From the NCBI RefSeq assembly GCF_004016505.1, contig NZ_SACR01000004.1, positions 558,001 through 622,000 on the forward strand: 64,000 bases of DNA, in the 5' to 3' direction. The notes under the pieces were generated by a model, which saw only the letters and a list, made by a program, of their open reading frames with translations, was not told where the DNA came from and searched no databases. Numbering within the stretch: the first letter of the stretch is position 1; each line of letters opens with the position of its first letter. A program made the translations under genes and the position numbers. This DNA is from Rubrivivax rivuli. GTDB taxonomy: Bacteria; Pseudomonadota; Gammaproteobacteria; Burkholderiales; Burkholderiaceae_C. Positions 18,790 through 27,870 of the stretch are shown piece by piece.

Positions 18790-19355
18790 GAGGACACTCC
18801 CTTGCTTTTGAGGGCCTTAGCCAATGCATGAACGGCCCGGGAGCAGTGTGTCTTGACACTGCCCTCCGAGCAACCCATCACGGCGGCCGTTTCGCTGACA
18901 TCAAACTCCTCCCAGTAACGAAGCAGGAAGGCTTCGCGTTGACGCGCCGGGAGCTCGGCCACCTGTTCGTCGATCAGTTTCAGCACTTGGCTGCGAGAAA
19001 CGGCGTCGGCAGCGCTTTCAGTGCCCAGGGTGTCCTCCAGTGCGTAGAGGGTCTCGAGCAGGTCGAAGTCGCCTGCATCGTCGCCCGTTCCCTCGAACTC
19101 GGACAGGTTCTGCATCACCGCGCCGCGCACCTTTTCGCGGCGGAACCAGTCCATCGTGGCGTTGGACAGGATGCGTTGGAACACCAGCGGCAGTTCAGCG
19201 GCCGGTCGGTCGGCGTATTTCTCGGCCAGGCGGATCATCGCGTCCTGCACGATGTCCAGGGCCGCTTCGTCATTGCGCACCGCATAGGCGGCCCGCTTGA
19301 AGGCCCGCTTCTCGATGCTCTTGAGGAAGTCTGACAGTTCTTTGTCGGTGGCCAA
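18786..19355 (-). CDS. ECF-type RNA polymerase sigma factor
   Basis: A 189-residue group IV sigma factor with region 2 (ALDIVQDAMIRLAEKYADR, then ATMDWFRREK) and region 4 (LPARQREAFLLRYWEEFDVSETAAVMGCSEGSVKTHCSRA). I place the start at TTG 19355 (M-ATDKELSDFLKSIEKRAFKRA), where the recognisable protein begins. The longer frame to 19463 would run upstream of a CATAAT -10 at 19398-19393 and adds unlike sequence. Four genes (sigma, DUF3619, DUF3106, RDD) overlap by 4 bases each. Confidence 0.88.
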   Translation of the reverse strand: MATDKELSDFLKSIEKRAFKRAAYAVRNDEAALDIVQDAMIRLAEKYADRPAAELPLVFQRILSNATMDWFRREKVRGAVMQNLSEFEGTGDDAGDFDLLETLYALEDTLGTESAADAVSRSQVLKLIDEQVAELPARQREAFLLRYWEEFDVSETAAVMGCSEGSVKTHCSRAVHALAKALKSKGVSS

Positions 19356-19392
19356 CGCGTTGCAGCAGAGCGCCCCAGTGCAGGGCGGCCGG

Positions 19393-19398
19393 ATTATG
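19393..19398 (-). promoter_or_regulatory. candidate -10 box of the sigma factor operon
   Basis: CATAAT on the minus strand, placing the transcription start about 30 bases before the TTG start at 19355. This supports the shorter reading of the sigma gene. No -35 was identified. Confidence 0.35.
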
Positions 19399-19460
19399 GC
19401 CGTGCCCTGCCCAGGCGCGCTGCGCACGGCGCCGTCAGGCAAGCGCCAGTGTCGGCGGTG

Positions 19461-19466
19461 CATAAT
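19461..19466 (+). promoter_or_regulatory. candidate -10 box of the ilvB transcript
   Basis: CATAAT on the plus strand would start transcription near 19473 and leave an untranslated leader of about 110 bases before the mini-ORF. The leader includes a GCCGTC/GACGGC hairpin (19506-19524) that shares bases with an alternative GCGGT/ACCGC hairpin (19523-19537). Confidence 0.35.
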
Positions 19467-19582
19467 GAGGGGCTTCGCACAACGTTCTTTTGGGTCCTAA
19501 GCCCGGCCGTCAAACCCCGACGGCGGTTTTCGACCGCGCAGGTGCCGAATCGGCCTCACAAGGGCTCGCAGGAGGCGCACCG

Positions 19583-19618
19583 ATGGATTTTCGTCAGAGA
19601 AAACCTCAGAGGTTCTAA
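19583..19618 (+). CDS. 11-residue upstream ORF abutting ilvB
   Basis: The frame reads MDFRQRKPQRF and its TAA stop is immediately followed by the ilvB ATG. A perfect AGGAGG at 19570-19575 serves it, 7 bases before its ATG, a better ribosome site than the AGAGG that ilvB itself has inside the mini-ORF. It has no Leu, Ile or Val codons, so it is not a classic branched-chain leader. It uses codons rare in this GC-rich genome (AGA, AGG, AAA, TTT, CCT). Coupled translation or arginine/stall-based control are possibilities. Confidence 0.5.
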   Translation: MDFRQRKPQRF

Positions 19619-21412
19619 ATGGAAATGTCTGCCGCGGATGTCAAGCGTGCTGCGACCGTCGACGGTCGCACCTCTTCTGCATCTTCCCCTGTCGCCACCA
19701 CCGAGCCCAACGGCTCCGAGATCCTGGTTCGCTGCCTGCAGGCCGAACAGGTGAAGTACCTCTGGGGCTACCCCGGCGGTGCGGTGCTCTACATCTACGA
19801 CGCGCTCTACAAGCAAGAAACCATCGAGCACGTGCTGGTGCGCCACGAACAGGCCGCCATCCACGCGGCCGACGGCTACGCCCGTGCCACGGGCGAGGTG
19901 GGCGTCGCGCTGGTGACGTCCGGTCCGGGCGTGACGAACGCCATCACCGGCATCGCCACGGCCTACATGGACAGCATCCCGATGGTGATCATCACCGGTC
20001 AGGTGCCCACGCCGGCCATCGGCCTGGACGCCTTCCAGGAGTGCGACACCGTCGGCATCACGCGCCCCATCGTCAAGCACAACTTCCTCGTGAAGGACGT
20101 GCGCGACCTGGCGCTGACGCTGAAGAAGGCTTTCCACATCGCCCGCACCGGCCGCCCCGGCCCGGTGGTGGTGGACATCCCGAAAGACGTGTCGCTCAAG
20201 ACCTGCGCCTTCCACTACCCCGAGACGGTGGAGATGCGCAGCTACAACCCGGTGAAGAAGGGCCACGGCGGGCAGATCCGCAAGGCCGTGCAGCTGCTGC
20301 TGCAGGCCAAGCGGCCCTACATCTACACCGGCGGCGGCGTGATCCTGGGCAACGCCACGGCCGAGTTGCGCCAGCTGGCCGACATGCTGGGCTTCCCCTG
20401 CACCAACACGCTGATGGGCCTGGGCGCCATCGCGCACAGCGACCCCAAGTTCCTCGGCATGCTCGGCATGCACGGCACTTACGAGGCCAACATGACGATG
20501 CAGAACTGCGACGTCCTGCTGGCCGTGGGCGCACGCTTCGACGACCGCGTGATCGGCAACCCCAAGCATTTCGCTTCGGTGGAGCGCAAGATCATCCACG
20601 TCGACATCGACCCCAGCAGCATCAGCAAGCGCGTGAAGGTCGACATTCCCATCGTCGGCGACGTGAAGGAAGTGCTGATCGAGCTGATCTCGCAGATCCG
20701 CGAGGCGCAGACCCGGCCCGACGCCGGCGCCTTGGCCAGCTGGTGGAAGCAGATCAACGAGTGGCGCCGCCGCGAGTGCCTGGCCTACAAGCACAGCACC
20801 GAGGTCATCAAGCCGCAGATGGTGGTGGAAAAGCTCTGGGAACTGACCAAGGACCGCGACGCCTACATCACCAGCGACGTGGGCCAGCACCAGATGTGGG
20901 CCGCGCAGTTCTACCGATTCGAAGAGCCGCGCCGCTGGATCAACAGCGGCGGCCTGGGCACCATGGGCGTGGGCCTGCCCTACGCCATGGGCATCAAGCT
21001 GGCCAAGCCCGAGAGCGATGTGTTCTGCATCACGGGCGAAGGCAGCATCCAGATGTGCATCCAGGAGCTGTCCACCTGCAAGCAGTACAACACGCCGGTG
21101 AAGGTGGTGTCGCTGAACAACCGCTACCTGGGCATGGTGCGTCAGTGGCAGCAGCTGGACTACGGCGGTCGCTACTCGCACAGCTACATGGACGCGTTGC
21201 CCGACTTCGTGAAGCTCGCCGAGGCTTACGGCCACGTGGGCCTGCTGGTGGAGAAGCCGTCGGACGTGGAAGGCGCGCTGCGCGAGGCCATCGCGCTGAA
21301 GGACCGCACGGTGTTCCTGGACATCCGCACCGATCCCACCGAAAACGTCTGGCCGATGGTGCAGGCCGGCAAGGGCATCAGCGAAATGCTGCTGGGCTCC
21401 GAAGACCTCTGA
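19619..21412 (+). CDS. ilvB: acetolactate synthase large subunit
   Basis: Thiamine-diphosphate enzyme that condenses pyruvate units to acetolactate (or with 2-oxobutyrate), the first common step of valine, leucine and isoleucine synthesis. The 597-residue protein has the ThDP Glu in VRHEQAAIHAADGYAR, GDVGQHQMWAAQF-like sequence, and the metal motif GEGSIQMCIQELSTCKQYN. It begins with a poorly conserved 35-residue stretch. It heads ilvB-ilvN-ilvC with a 168-base structured gap before ilvN. The ilvI name is equally applicable. Confidence 0.95.
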   Translation: MEMSAADVKRAATVDGRTSSASSPVATTEPNGSEILVRCLQAEQVKYLWGYPGGAVLYIYDALYKQETIEHVLVRHEQAAIHAADGYARATGEVGVALVTSGPGVTNAITGIATAYMDSIPMVIITGQVPTPAIGLDAFQECDTVGITRPIVKHNFLVKDVRDLALTLKKAFHIARTGRPGPVVVDIPKDVSLKTCAFHYPETVEMRSYNPVKKGHGGQIRKAVQLLLQAKRPYIYTGGGVILGNATAELRQLADMLGFPCTNTLMGLGAIAHSDPKFLGMLGMHGTYEANMTMQNCDVLLAVGARFDDRVIGNPKHFASVERKIIHVDIDPSSISKRVKVDIPIVGDVKEVLIELISQIREAQTRPDAGALASWWKQINEWRRRECLAYKHSTEVIKPQMVVEKLWELTKDRDAYITSDVGQHQMWAAQFYRFEEPRRWINSGGLGTMGVGLPYAMGIKLAKPESDVFCITGEGSIQMCIQELSTCKQYNTPVKVVSLNNRYLGMVRQWQQLDYGGRYSHSYMDALPDFVKLAEAYGHVGLLVEKPSDVEGALREAIALKDRTVFLDIRTDPTENVWPMVQAGKGISEMLLGSEDL

Positions 21413-21421
21413 AGCCGTGAA

Positions 21422-21556
21422 GGCGGTGCAGGGCCCCGGCGTTACCGCGCCGAGGCCGCAGCACCGCCGCAGCGGCCCCAGAGCTTCGGAAGCCAGACAC
21501 CTTTTCCTCAACTCGCAACGCGTGGCCAAGCCGCCGGGGTTACCGCCCCGGCGCGT
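21422..21556 (+). ncRNA. structured leader of ilvN: two tandem hairpins with identical TTACCG loops
   Basis: Hairpin 1: GGCGGTGC (21422-21429) pairs with GCACCGCC (21461-21468), then GGCC/GGCC, one C-A mismatch and CGGCG (21437-21441) with CGCCG (21448-21452), closing loop TTACCG. Hairpin 2: CGCCGGGG (21532-21539) pairs with CCCCGGCG (21546-21553), closing the same loop TTACCG, with ACG/CGT (21518-21520, 21554-21556) possibly extending it. It sits 25 bases before ilvN and after ilvB. A betaproteobacterial RNA candidate called the ilvH motif has been reported in this position; I cannot align to it here. Confidence 0.75.
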
Positions 21557-21558
21557 GA

Positions 21559-23130
<1,572 letters not shown>

Positions 23131-23150
23131 GGCCCTGCACCCTGGGCTTG

Positions 23151-23174
23151 AAGGCCGCCGCAAGGCGGCCTTTT
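23151..23174 (+). terminator. intrinsic terminator after ilvC
   Basis: AAGGCCGCC (23151-23159) and GGCGGCCTT (23164-23172) form a 9-bp stem around GCAA and run into TTTT. It separates ilvBNC from pssA-leuA. Confidence 0.75.
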
Positions 23175-23206
23175 GCTTTGGAGGGCTGCGTTATCCTCCG
23201 CCGCCT

Positions 23207-24028
23207 ATGAGTGAAGAAAGCCGCCCGCCCGAGACCCCGGCCGAAGTGCCGCGCCCGCGGCGCAAGGGCATCTACATGCTGCCCAACGCCGTCACGCTGG
23301 CGGCCTTGTTCGCCAGCTTCTACGGCATCGTGATGGCGATGAACGGCCGCTTCGAGCTGGCGGCTATCGGCATCTTCTGCGCCGCCGTGCTCGACGCGCT
23401 GGACGGCCGCGTCGCACGCATGACCAATTCGCAGAGTGCCTTCGGCGAGCAGATGGACAGCCTGTGCGACATGGTGGGCTTCGGTGCCGCACCGGCGCTC
23501 ATCGTCTACGAATGGGCCCTGCAGGGCCTGGGGCGCTGGGGTTGGCTGCCAGCCTTCGTCTACATCGCTGGCGCAGCGCTGAGGCTGGCGCGCTTCAACA
23601 CCAACATCGGCATCGTCGACAAGCGCTTCTTCCAGGGACTGCCCAGCCCCGCGGCGGCGGCCTTGGTGATGGGTCTGATCTGGGTGATGGACGACGCCGG
23701 CTTCAAGAACGTGGCGCAGATCGAATGGCTGGCCTGGACGGCCTTCGCCGTGACGCTCTACGCCGGCCTGACGATGGTCACGAACGTGCCCTTCTACAGC
23801 TTCAAGGTGATGGGCGCGAAGCAGACGGTGCCCTTCGCCAGCATCATGGCCATCGCGCTGGCCATTGCGCTGATCAGCCAGAACCCGCCGCTGGCGCTGT
23901 TCGCGCTGTTCTGCATCTACGGCGTCTCGGGTTACGGCGTCTATGTCTGGCGTCGCATGAAGGGCCGGCCGGTGAGCGTGATCGCCACCTCCACCGACGA
24001 CCCGGACGAAAAAGGTCTGCACCAGTGA
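23207..24028 (+). CDS. pssA: CDP-diacylglycerol-serine O-phosphatidyltransferase
   Basis: Membrane enzyme that makes phosphatidylserine from CDP-diacylglycerol and serine. The 273-residue protein has seven or so hydrophobic segments and the CDP-alcohol phosphotransferase motif DALDGRVAR(x8)GEQMDSLCD around residues 65-85. In many Burkholderiales psd, for the next step, sits just before pssA; here ilvC is followed directly by pssA. A leucine leader begins 53 bases downstream. Confidence 0.93.
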   Translation: MSEESRPPETPAEVPRPRRKGIYMLPNAVTLAALFASFYGIVMAMNGRFELAAIGIFCAAVLDALDGRVARMTNSQSAFGEQMDSLCDMVGFGAAPALIVYEWALQGLGRWGWLPAFVYIAGAALRLARFNTNIGIVDKRFFQGLPSPAAAALVMGLIWVMDDAGFKNVAQIEWLAWTAFAVTLYAGLTMVTNVPFYSFKVMGAKQTVPFASIMAIALAIALISQNPPLALFALFCIYGVSGYGVYVWRRMKGRPVSVIATSTDDPDEKGLHQ

Positions 24029-24066
24029 ACCCCCGCATTTCCCGCGCCGCCGCGGCCGGGGCTGCG

Positions 24067-24075
24067 TGCTACATT
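24067..24075 (+). promoter_or_regulatory. extended -10 promoter for the leu leader
   Basis: TGC-TACATT is an extended -10 element (TGn plus a four-of-six -10). The transcription start would fall at about 24081-24083, on or next to the leader ATG at 24082. Confidence 0.45.
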
Positions 24076-24081
24076 CCAGTC

Positions 24082-24141
24082 ATGCCATCGTTCAACGCCT
24101 TCGCCCTGCTAGTCCTGCTAGGAGCCCCGCGGGTGCGCTGA
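24082..24141 (+). CDS. leuL: leucine leader peptide
   Basis: The 19-codon frame reads [19 protein letters not shown], with four Leu codons in five (CTG CTA GTC CTG CTA, 24106-24120). Two are CTA, a rare codon here read by the tRNA-Leu(UAG) encoded at 36603. There is no Shine-Dalgarno, and the extended -10 ends only six bases before the ATG, so the mRNA may be leaderless. A terminator lies 28 bases after the stop. This is the classic arrangement of a leucine attenuator before leuA. Confidence 0.8.
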   Translation: MPSFNAFALLVLLGAPRVR

Positions 24142-24201
24142 TCGTTCACGTCTGAACATTTCCGATCAACGGCCCGCCAGCGCAAGCAGCGGGCCGTTTT
24201 T
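24129..24201 (+). promoter_or_regulatory. leuA attenuator
   Basis: Terminator: ACGGCCCGC (24169-24177) pairs with GCGGGCCGT (24189-24197), then T24197-T24201. A preceding hairpin, TGATC (24139-24143) with GATCA (24064+100, i.e. 24164-24168) enclosing GTTCA/TGAAC, includes the leuL stop codon and may act as the pause structure. GCGGG at 24129-24133 can pair with CCCGC at 24173-24177 as an antiterminator. The terminator is certain as a structure; the switching partners are inferred. Confidence 0.75.
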
Positions 24202-24244
24202 CTTATCTCAGCTGCTTGCGAACCCCAACCGCACAGGCACCACC

Positions 24245-25786
24245 ATGACCGACAAGCTCATCATCTTCGACACCACCTTGCGCGACGGCGAACAGTCCCC
24301 CGGCGCCTCGATGACGCGTGACGAGAAGCTGCGCATCGCGCGCCAGCTCGAGCGACTGCGGGTGGACGTGATCGAGGCGGGCTTCGCCGCTTCCAGCAAC
24401 GGCGATTTCGAGGCCGTGAAGAGCATCGCCGACGCCATCAAGGAGAGCACGGTTTGCAGCCTGGCGCGCGCCAACGACCGCGACATCGGCCGTGCCGCCG
24501 AGGCGCTGAAGGGCGCGGCGCGTTCGCGCATCCACACCTTCATCGCCACCAGCGAGCTGCACATGGAGAAGAAGCTGCGCATGACGCGCGAGCAGGTGCT
24601 GGAGCAGGCGCGCCTGTCGGTGCGCTTCGCGCGCAACCTCTGCGGCGACATCGAGTTCAGCCCCGAAGACGGCTACCGCAGCGACTTCGATTTCCTCTGC
24701 CGCGTGCTCGAGGCCGTGATCGACGAAGGCGCGACCACGCTGAACATTCCCGACACCGTGGGCTACGCCGTGCCCGAGCTGTACGGCGACTTCATCCGCC
24801 GCCTGCGCGAGCGTGTGCCCAACAGCGACAAGGCGATCTGGAGCGTGCACTGCCACAACGACCTGGGCATGGCGGTGGCCAACTCGCTGGCCGGCGTGAA
24901 GATCGGCGGCGCGCGCCAGGTGGAGTGCACCATCAACGGCCTGGGCGAGCGCGCCGGCAACTGCAGCCTGGAAGAGATCGTGATGGCCGTGCGCACGCGG
25001 CGCGACTACTTCGGGCTGGATCTGGGCATCGACACCACGCAGATCGTGCCGGCCAGCCGCATGGTGAGCCAGACCACGGGCTTCGTCGTGCAGCCGAACA
25101 AGGCGGTGGTGGGCGCAAACGCCTTTGCGCACGCCAGCGGCATCCACCAGGACGGCGTGCTCAAGGCGCGCGACACCTACGAGATCATGCGCGCCGAAGA
25201 CGTGGGCTGGGCCGCCAACAAGATCGTGCTGGGCAAGCTCAGCGGCCGCAACGCCTTCAAGCAGCGCCTGCAGGAACTGGGTGTGCAGATGGACAGCGAA
25301 AGCGAGATCAACGCCGCCTTCGCGCGCTTCAAGGACCTGGCCGACCGCAAGAGCGAGATCTTCGACGAGGACATCATCGCCTTGGTCAGCGACGAGAGCG
25401 TCACCGCCGAGCAGGAGCACTACCGCCTTCTATCCCTGGCACAGCACTCGGAGATGGGCGAGAGGCCGCACGCAAAGGTGAGCTTCTCGGCCGGCGGCGT
25501 GGAGCACCATGCCGACAGCGATGGCAACGGGCCGGTGGACGCCAGCCTGAAGGCCATCGAGTCCAAGGTGAAGAGTGGCGCGGAAATGATGCTCTACTCG
25601 GTGAACGCGATCACCTCGGGCAGCACAGAATCGCAGGGCGAGGTCACCGTGCGCCTGCAGCACGGCGGCCGCGTGGTGAACGGGGTGGGTGCAGACCCGG
25701 ACATCGTGGTGGCTTCGGCCAAGGCCTACCTGTCGGCGCTGAACAAGTTGCACAGCGCGGCGGACCGGGTGGCTGCGCAAGGCTGA
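24245..25786 (+). CDS. leuA: 2-isopropylmalate synthase
   Basis: First committed step of leucine synthesis: acetyl-CoA plus 2-oxoisovalerate. The 513-residue protein has the HMGL-like TIM barrel ([14 protein letters not shown], then [17 protein letters not shown] and the [18 protein letters not shown] signature) and a C-terminal LeuA allosteric domain for leucine feedback (from about residue 385). Two levels of leucine control are therefore visible: attenuation at the leader and allostery in the enzyme. Confidence 0.97.
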   Translation: MTDKLIIFDTTLRDGEQSPGASMTRDEKLRIARQLERLRVDVIEAGFAASSNGDFEAVKSIADAIKESTVCSLARANDRDIGRAAEALKGAARSRIHTFIATSELHMEKKLRMTREQVLEQARLSVRFARNLCGDIEFSPEDGYRSDFDFLCRVLEAVIDEGATTLNIPDTVGYAVPELYGDFIRRLRERVPNSDKAIWSVHCHNDLGMAVANSLAGVKIGGARQVECTINGLGERAGNCSLEEIVMAVRTRRDYFGLDLGIDTTQIVPASRMVSQTTGFVVQPNKAVVGANAFAHASGIHQDGVLKARDTYEIMRAEDVGWAANKIVLGKLSGRNAFKQRLQELGVQMDSESEINAAFARFKDLADRKSEIFDEDIIALVSDESVTAEQEHYRLLSLAQHSEMGERPHAKVSFSAGGVEHHADSDGNGPVDASLKAIESKVKSGAEMMLYSVNAITSGSTESQGEVTVRLQHGGRVVNGVGADPDIVVASAKAYLSALNKLHSAADRVAAQG

Positions 25787-25817
25787 AGGCGCGGTCTTCT
25801 GCACCGAGAGGGCACTT

Positions 25818-25862
25818 GAGGAAAAACTCGCAAGCGATTGATCTTGCCTGTGTTTTTCCCTC
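25818..25862. terminator. long imperfect hairpin between leuA and the PBP7-like gene
   Basis: GAGGAAAAAC (25818-25827) pairs with GTTTTTCC-(C)-TC (25852-25862), with an inner stem GCAAG/CTTGC (25830-25834, 25843-25847). The A/T runs within the stem suit a bidirectional terminator. It overlaps the -35 region of the next gene's probable promoter, so it could also be an operator. Confidence 0.45.
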
Positions 25863-25872
25863 GGCCTACACT
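25844..25872 (+). promoter_or_regulatory. candidate promoter of the PBP7-like gene
   Basis: TTGCCT (25844-25849), a 17-bp spacer and TACACT (25867-25872) give a start near 25879, consistent with the GTG start at 25901. Confidence 0.45.
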
Positions 25873-25900
25873 TGCAACAGTTCAGTCGGCGGGGTGCGCG

Positions 25901-27091
25901 GTGCAAAAGAAACTTGTTGGGGGGCGGTCGTGGCTCGCGATGTCGGTCCTGGCTTTCGTGCTGGGTGCCGGTTCGGGAGCCCAGGCGCAAAGCAACACCG
26001 GCGCGAAGAACGGCAAAGCCACGTCCTCCAAGAGCGCACCGGCGGCCAAGCCTGCCGCCAAGGCCCAGGCTGGCAAACAGGGCCCGGCTCGCGTGGCCAA
26101 AGCGCCGGTTCGCAAGGCCAAGGTCGCCAGTGCCAGCCGCAAGCGCGTGGTGCGCGCTGAGCCGGTCAGCGCCTCTTTCGGGCACCAGTTCGGTCTGCAG
26201 AAGGCGGAAGACGCACTCGACCTGAAGAGCAGCGTGGCGCTGGTGGTCGACCAGGACACCGACGAGGTGCTGTTCAGCAAGAACCCCGAGGCGGTGTTGC
26301 CGATCGCCTCCATCACCAAGCTCATGACCGCGCTGGTGGTGACCGAAGCCGCTCTGCCGCTGGACGAGATGCTCGTCGTCACGCAAGACGACGTGGACGC
26401 CACTGCAGGCAGCACCTCGCGCCTGCGCGTGGCCACGCAGCTCAACCGCGGCGAAATGCTGCACCTGGCGTTGATGGCTTCTGAAAACCGTGCCGCGCAC
26501 GTGCTCGGCCGCACCTACCCGGGCGGCATCCGCACTTTTGTCGCCGCCATGAACGCCAAGGCCCAGCTGCTGGGCATGAGCGGTACCCGTTTCGTTGAGC
26601 CCACCGGCCTGTCGTCCGACAACCAGAGCAGCGCTGCCGATCTCACGCGCCTGGTGCGCGCTGCCTCGGCCCACCCGGTGATCGCCGACCTGTCCACCTC
26701 GCTCGAGGCTTCGGTGCCCGTGGGTTCGCGGCAGGTCCAGTTCCGCAACACCAACGGCCTGGTGCGCAACCCCGAATGGGAGATCGGTCTGCAGAAGACC
26801 GGCTACATCGCCGCCGCCGGGCGTTGCCTGGTGATGCAGACGCAGCTGGCCGGGCGCAAGCTCATCATGGTGCTGCTCGATTCGGCCGGGAAGTACTCGC
26901 GCATGGGCGACGCCGAGCGCATCCGCAAGTGGTTGGCCAGCGCGCCCTTCGTGCCGTCGGCCGTGGCCGCTCCGCTGCCCGCGCGGCCGGCTTTGGCACC
27001 GGCGCCCACCGAGAAGACGCTGCTGGGGCCTTCGGTGTCGCCGGTGTCGCTGCCGGGGGCACCTGCCGTGCCGGCAGATCAGCCGCGGTAA
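25901..27091 (+). CDS. pbpG: D-alanyl-D-alanine endopeptidase, PBP7-like
   Basis: Periplasmic serine peptidase that cleaves peptidoglycan cross-links. GTG 25901 gives a 396-residue protein with a signal peptide (WLAMSVLAFVLGAGSGAQAQ) and a Lys/Ala-rich linker to about residue 90. The S11 domain follows, with SITK (Ser137, Lys140), SEN (194-196) and KTG (299-301). The tail is Pro/Ala rich. The longer TTG start at 25838 would precede the probable promoter's start point. Its 3' end overlaps the convergent iclR gene by 13 bases. Confidence 0.88.
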   Translation: MQKKLVGGRSWLAMSVLAFVLGAGSGAQAQSNTGAKNGKATSSKSAPAAKPAAKAQAGKQGPARVAKAPVRKAKVASASRKRVVRAEPVSASFGHQFGLQKAEDALDLKSSVALVVDQDTDEVLFSKNPEAVLPIASITKLMTALVVTEAALPLDEMLVVTQDDVDATAGSTSRLRVATQLNRGEMLHLALMASENRAAHVLGRTYPGGIRTFVAAMNAKAQLLGMSGTRFVEPTGLSSDNQSSAADLTRLVRAASAHPVIADLSTSLEASVPVGSRQVQFRNTNGLVRNPEWEIGLQKTGYIAAAGRCLVMQTQLAGRKLIMVLLDSAGKYSRMGDAERIRKWLASAPFVPSAVAAPLPARPALAPAPTEKTLLGPSVSPVSLPGAPAVPADQPR

Positions 27092-27846
27092 CCGAGCGCC
27101 AGCGAGATCTGCGCCGCGGTGCCCTTCACGCGCTCGAGCCAGCTCTCTTCCAGCCGGTCGGCCGGGGCTGAGATCGACAGCCCGGCCAGCAGCTTGCCCT
27201 GGTCGTCGAACACGCCCGCGGCCATGCAACGAACTCCCAGTTCCAGTTCTTCGTCGTCGCGCGCCACGCCAGTGCTGCGCACGGCCGCCAGTTCACGCTC
27301 CAGCCGGGCCAGGTCGGTGATGCTGTTGCGCGTGTGGCCTGTCAGCCCCGTGCGCGTGGCGTAGGCGCGCACACGCGCCGGGTCTTCATGCGCCAGGAAC
27401 AGCTTGCCCACGGACGTGAGGTGCAGCGGCGCGTGGCCGCCGATCGCGCGCACCACCTGCATGCCCGAACGTTCGCTGTAGGTGCGCTCGATGTAGACGA
27501 TCTCGTCGCCCTGGCGCATCGAGAGGTTCACCGGCTGGTGCGTCACCTTGTGAAGTTCGCGCATCGGGCCCATGGCGGCCTCGCGCACGTCCAGGCGCGC
27601 CTTCACGAGGTTGCCCAGCTCCAGCAGCCGCATGCCCAGGCGGTAGGTGCCGGCAGCCGGGCGGTCGACGAAGCGGCCGATGGCCAAGTCGTTGAGGATG
27701 CGGTGGGCCGTGCTGGGGTGCAGGCCCGTGCGTTCGCTCACCTCCTTCAGCGACACCGGCTCGGGTTGCGCGGCCAGCATTTCCAGCAGCGCGAAGCTGC
27801 GTTCGAGCACCTGGATGGTCGGCTTGAGCGGTTCTTTGCTGGTCAT
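27079..27846 (-). CDS. IclR-family transcriptional regulator
   Basis: A 255-residue regulator with an N-terminal winged helix (FALLEMLAAQPEPVSLKEVSERTGLHPSTAHRIL) and a C-terminal effector domain (GDEIVYIERTYSERSGMQVVRAIGGHAPLHLTSVGKLFLA, then AAGVFDDQGKLLAGLSISAP). Family members sense small acids or aromatic compounds. No metabolic gene that it obviously controls is adjacent; the divergent gene at 27871 is only 24 bases away. Confidence 0.92.
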   Translation of the reverse strand: MTSKEPLKPTIQVLERSFALLEMLAAQPEPVSLKEVSERTGLHPSTAHRILNDLAIGRFVDRPAAGTYRLGMRLLELGNLVKARLDVREAAMGPMRELHKVTHQPVNLSMRQGDEIVYIERTYSERSGMQVVRAIGGHAPLHLTSVGKLFLAHEDPARVRAYATRTGLTGHTRNSITDLARLERELAAVRSTGVARDDEELELGVRCMAAGVFDDQGKLLAGLSISAPADRLEESWLERVKGTAAQISLALGYRG

Positions 27847-27870
27847 GGGGTGAAGGCCTCCGGGAACACG

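Noticed and set aside
19465-19500. Short frame MRGFAQRSFGS upstream of ilvB as a leader peptide
   Set aside because: It begins before the likely transcription start and has no branched-chain codons and no ribosome site.
19473-19582. Classic Leu/Ile/Val attenuator before ilvB
   Set aside because: No leader ORF with such codons and no terminator with a U tract is present; only weak alternative hairpins.
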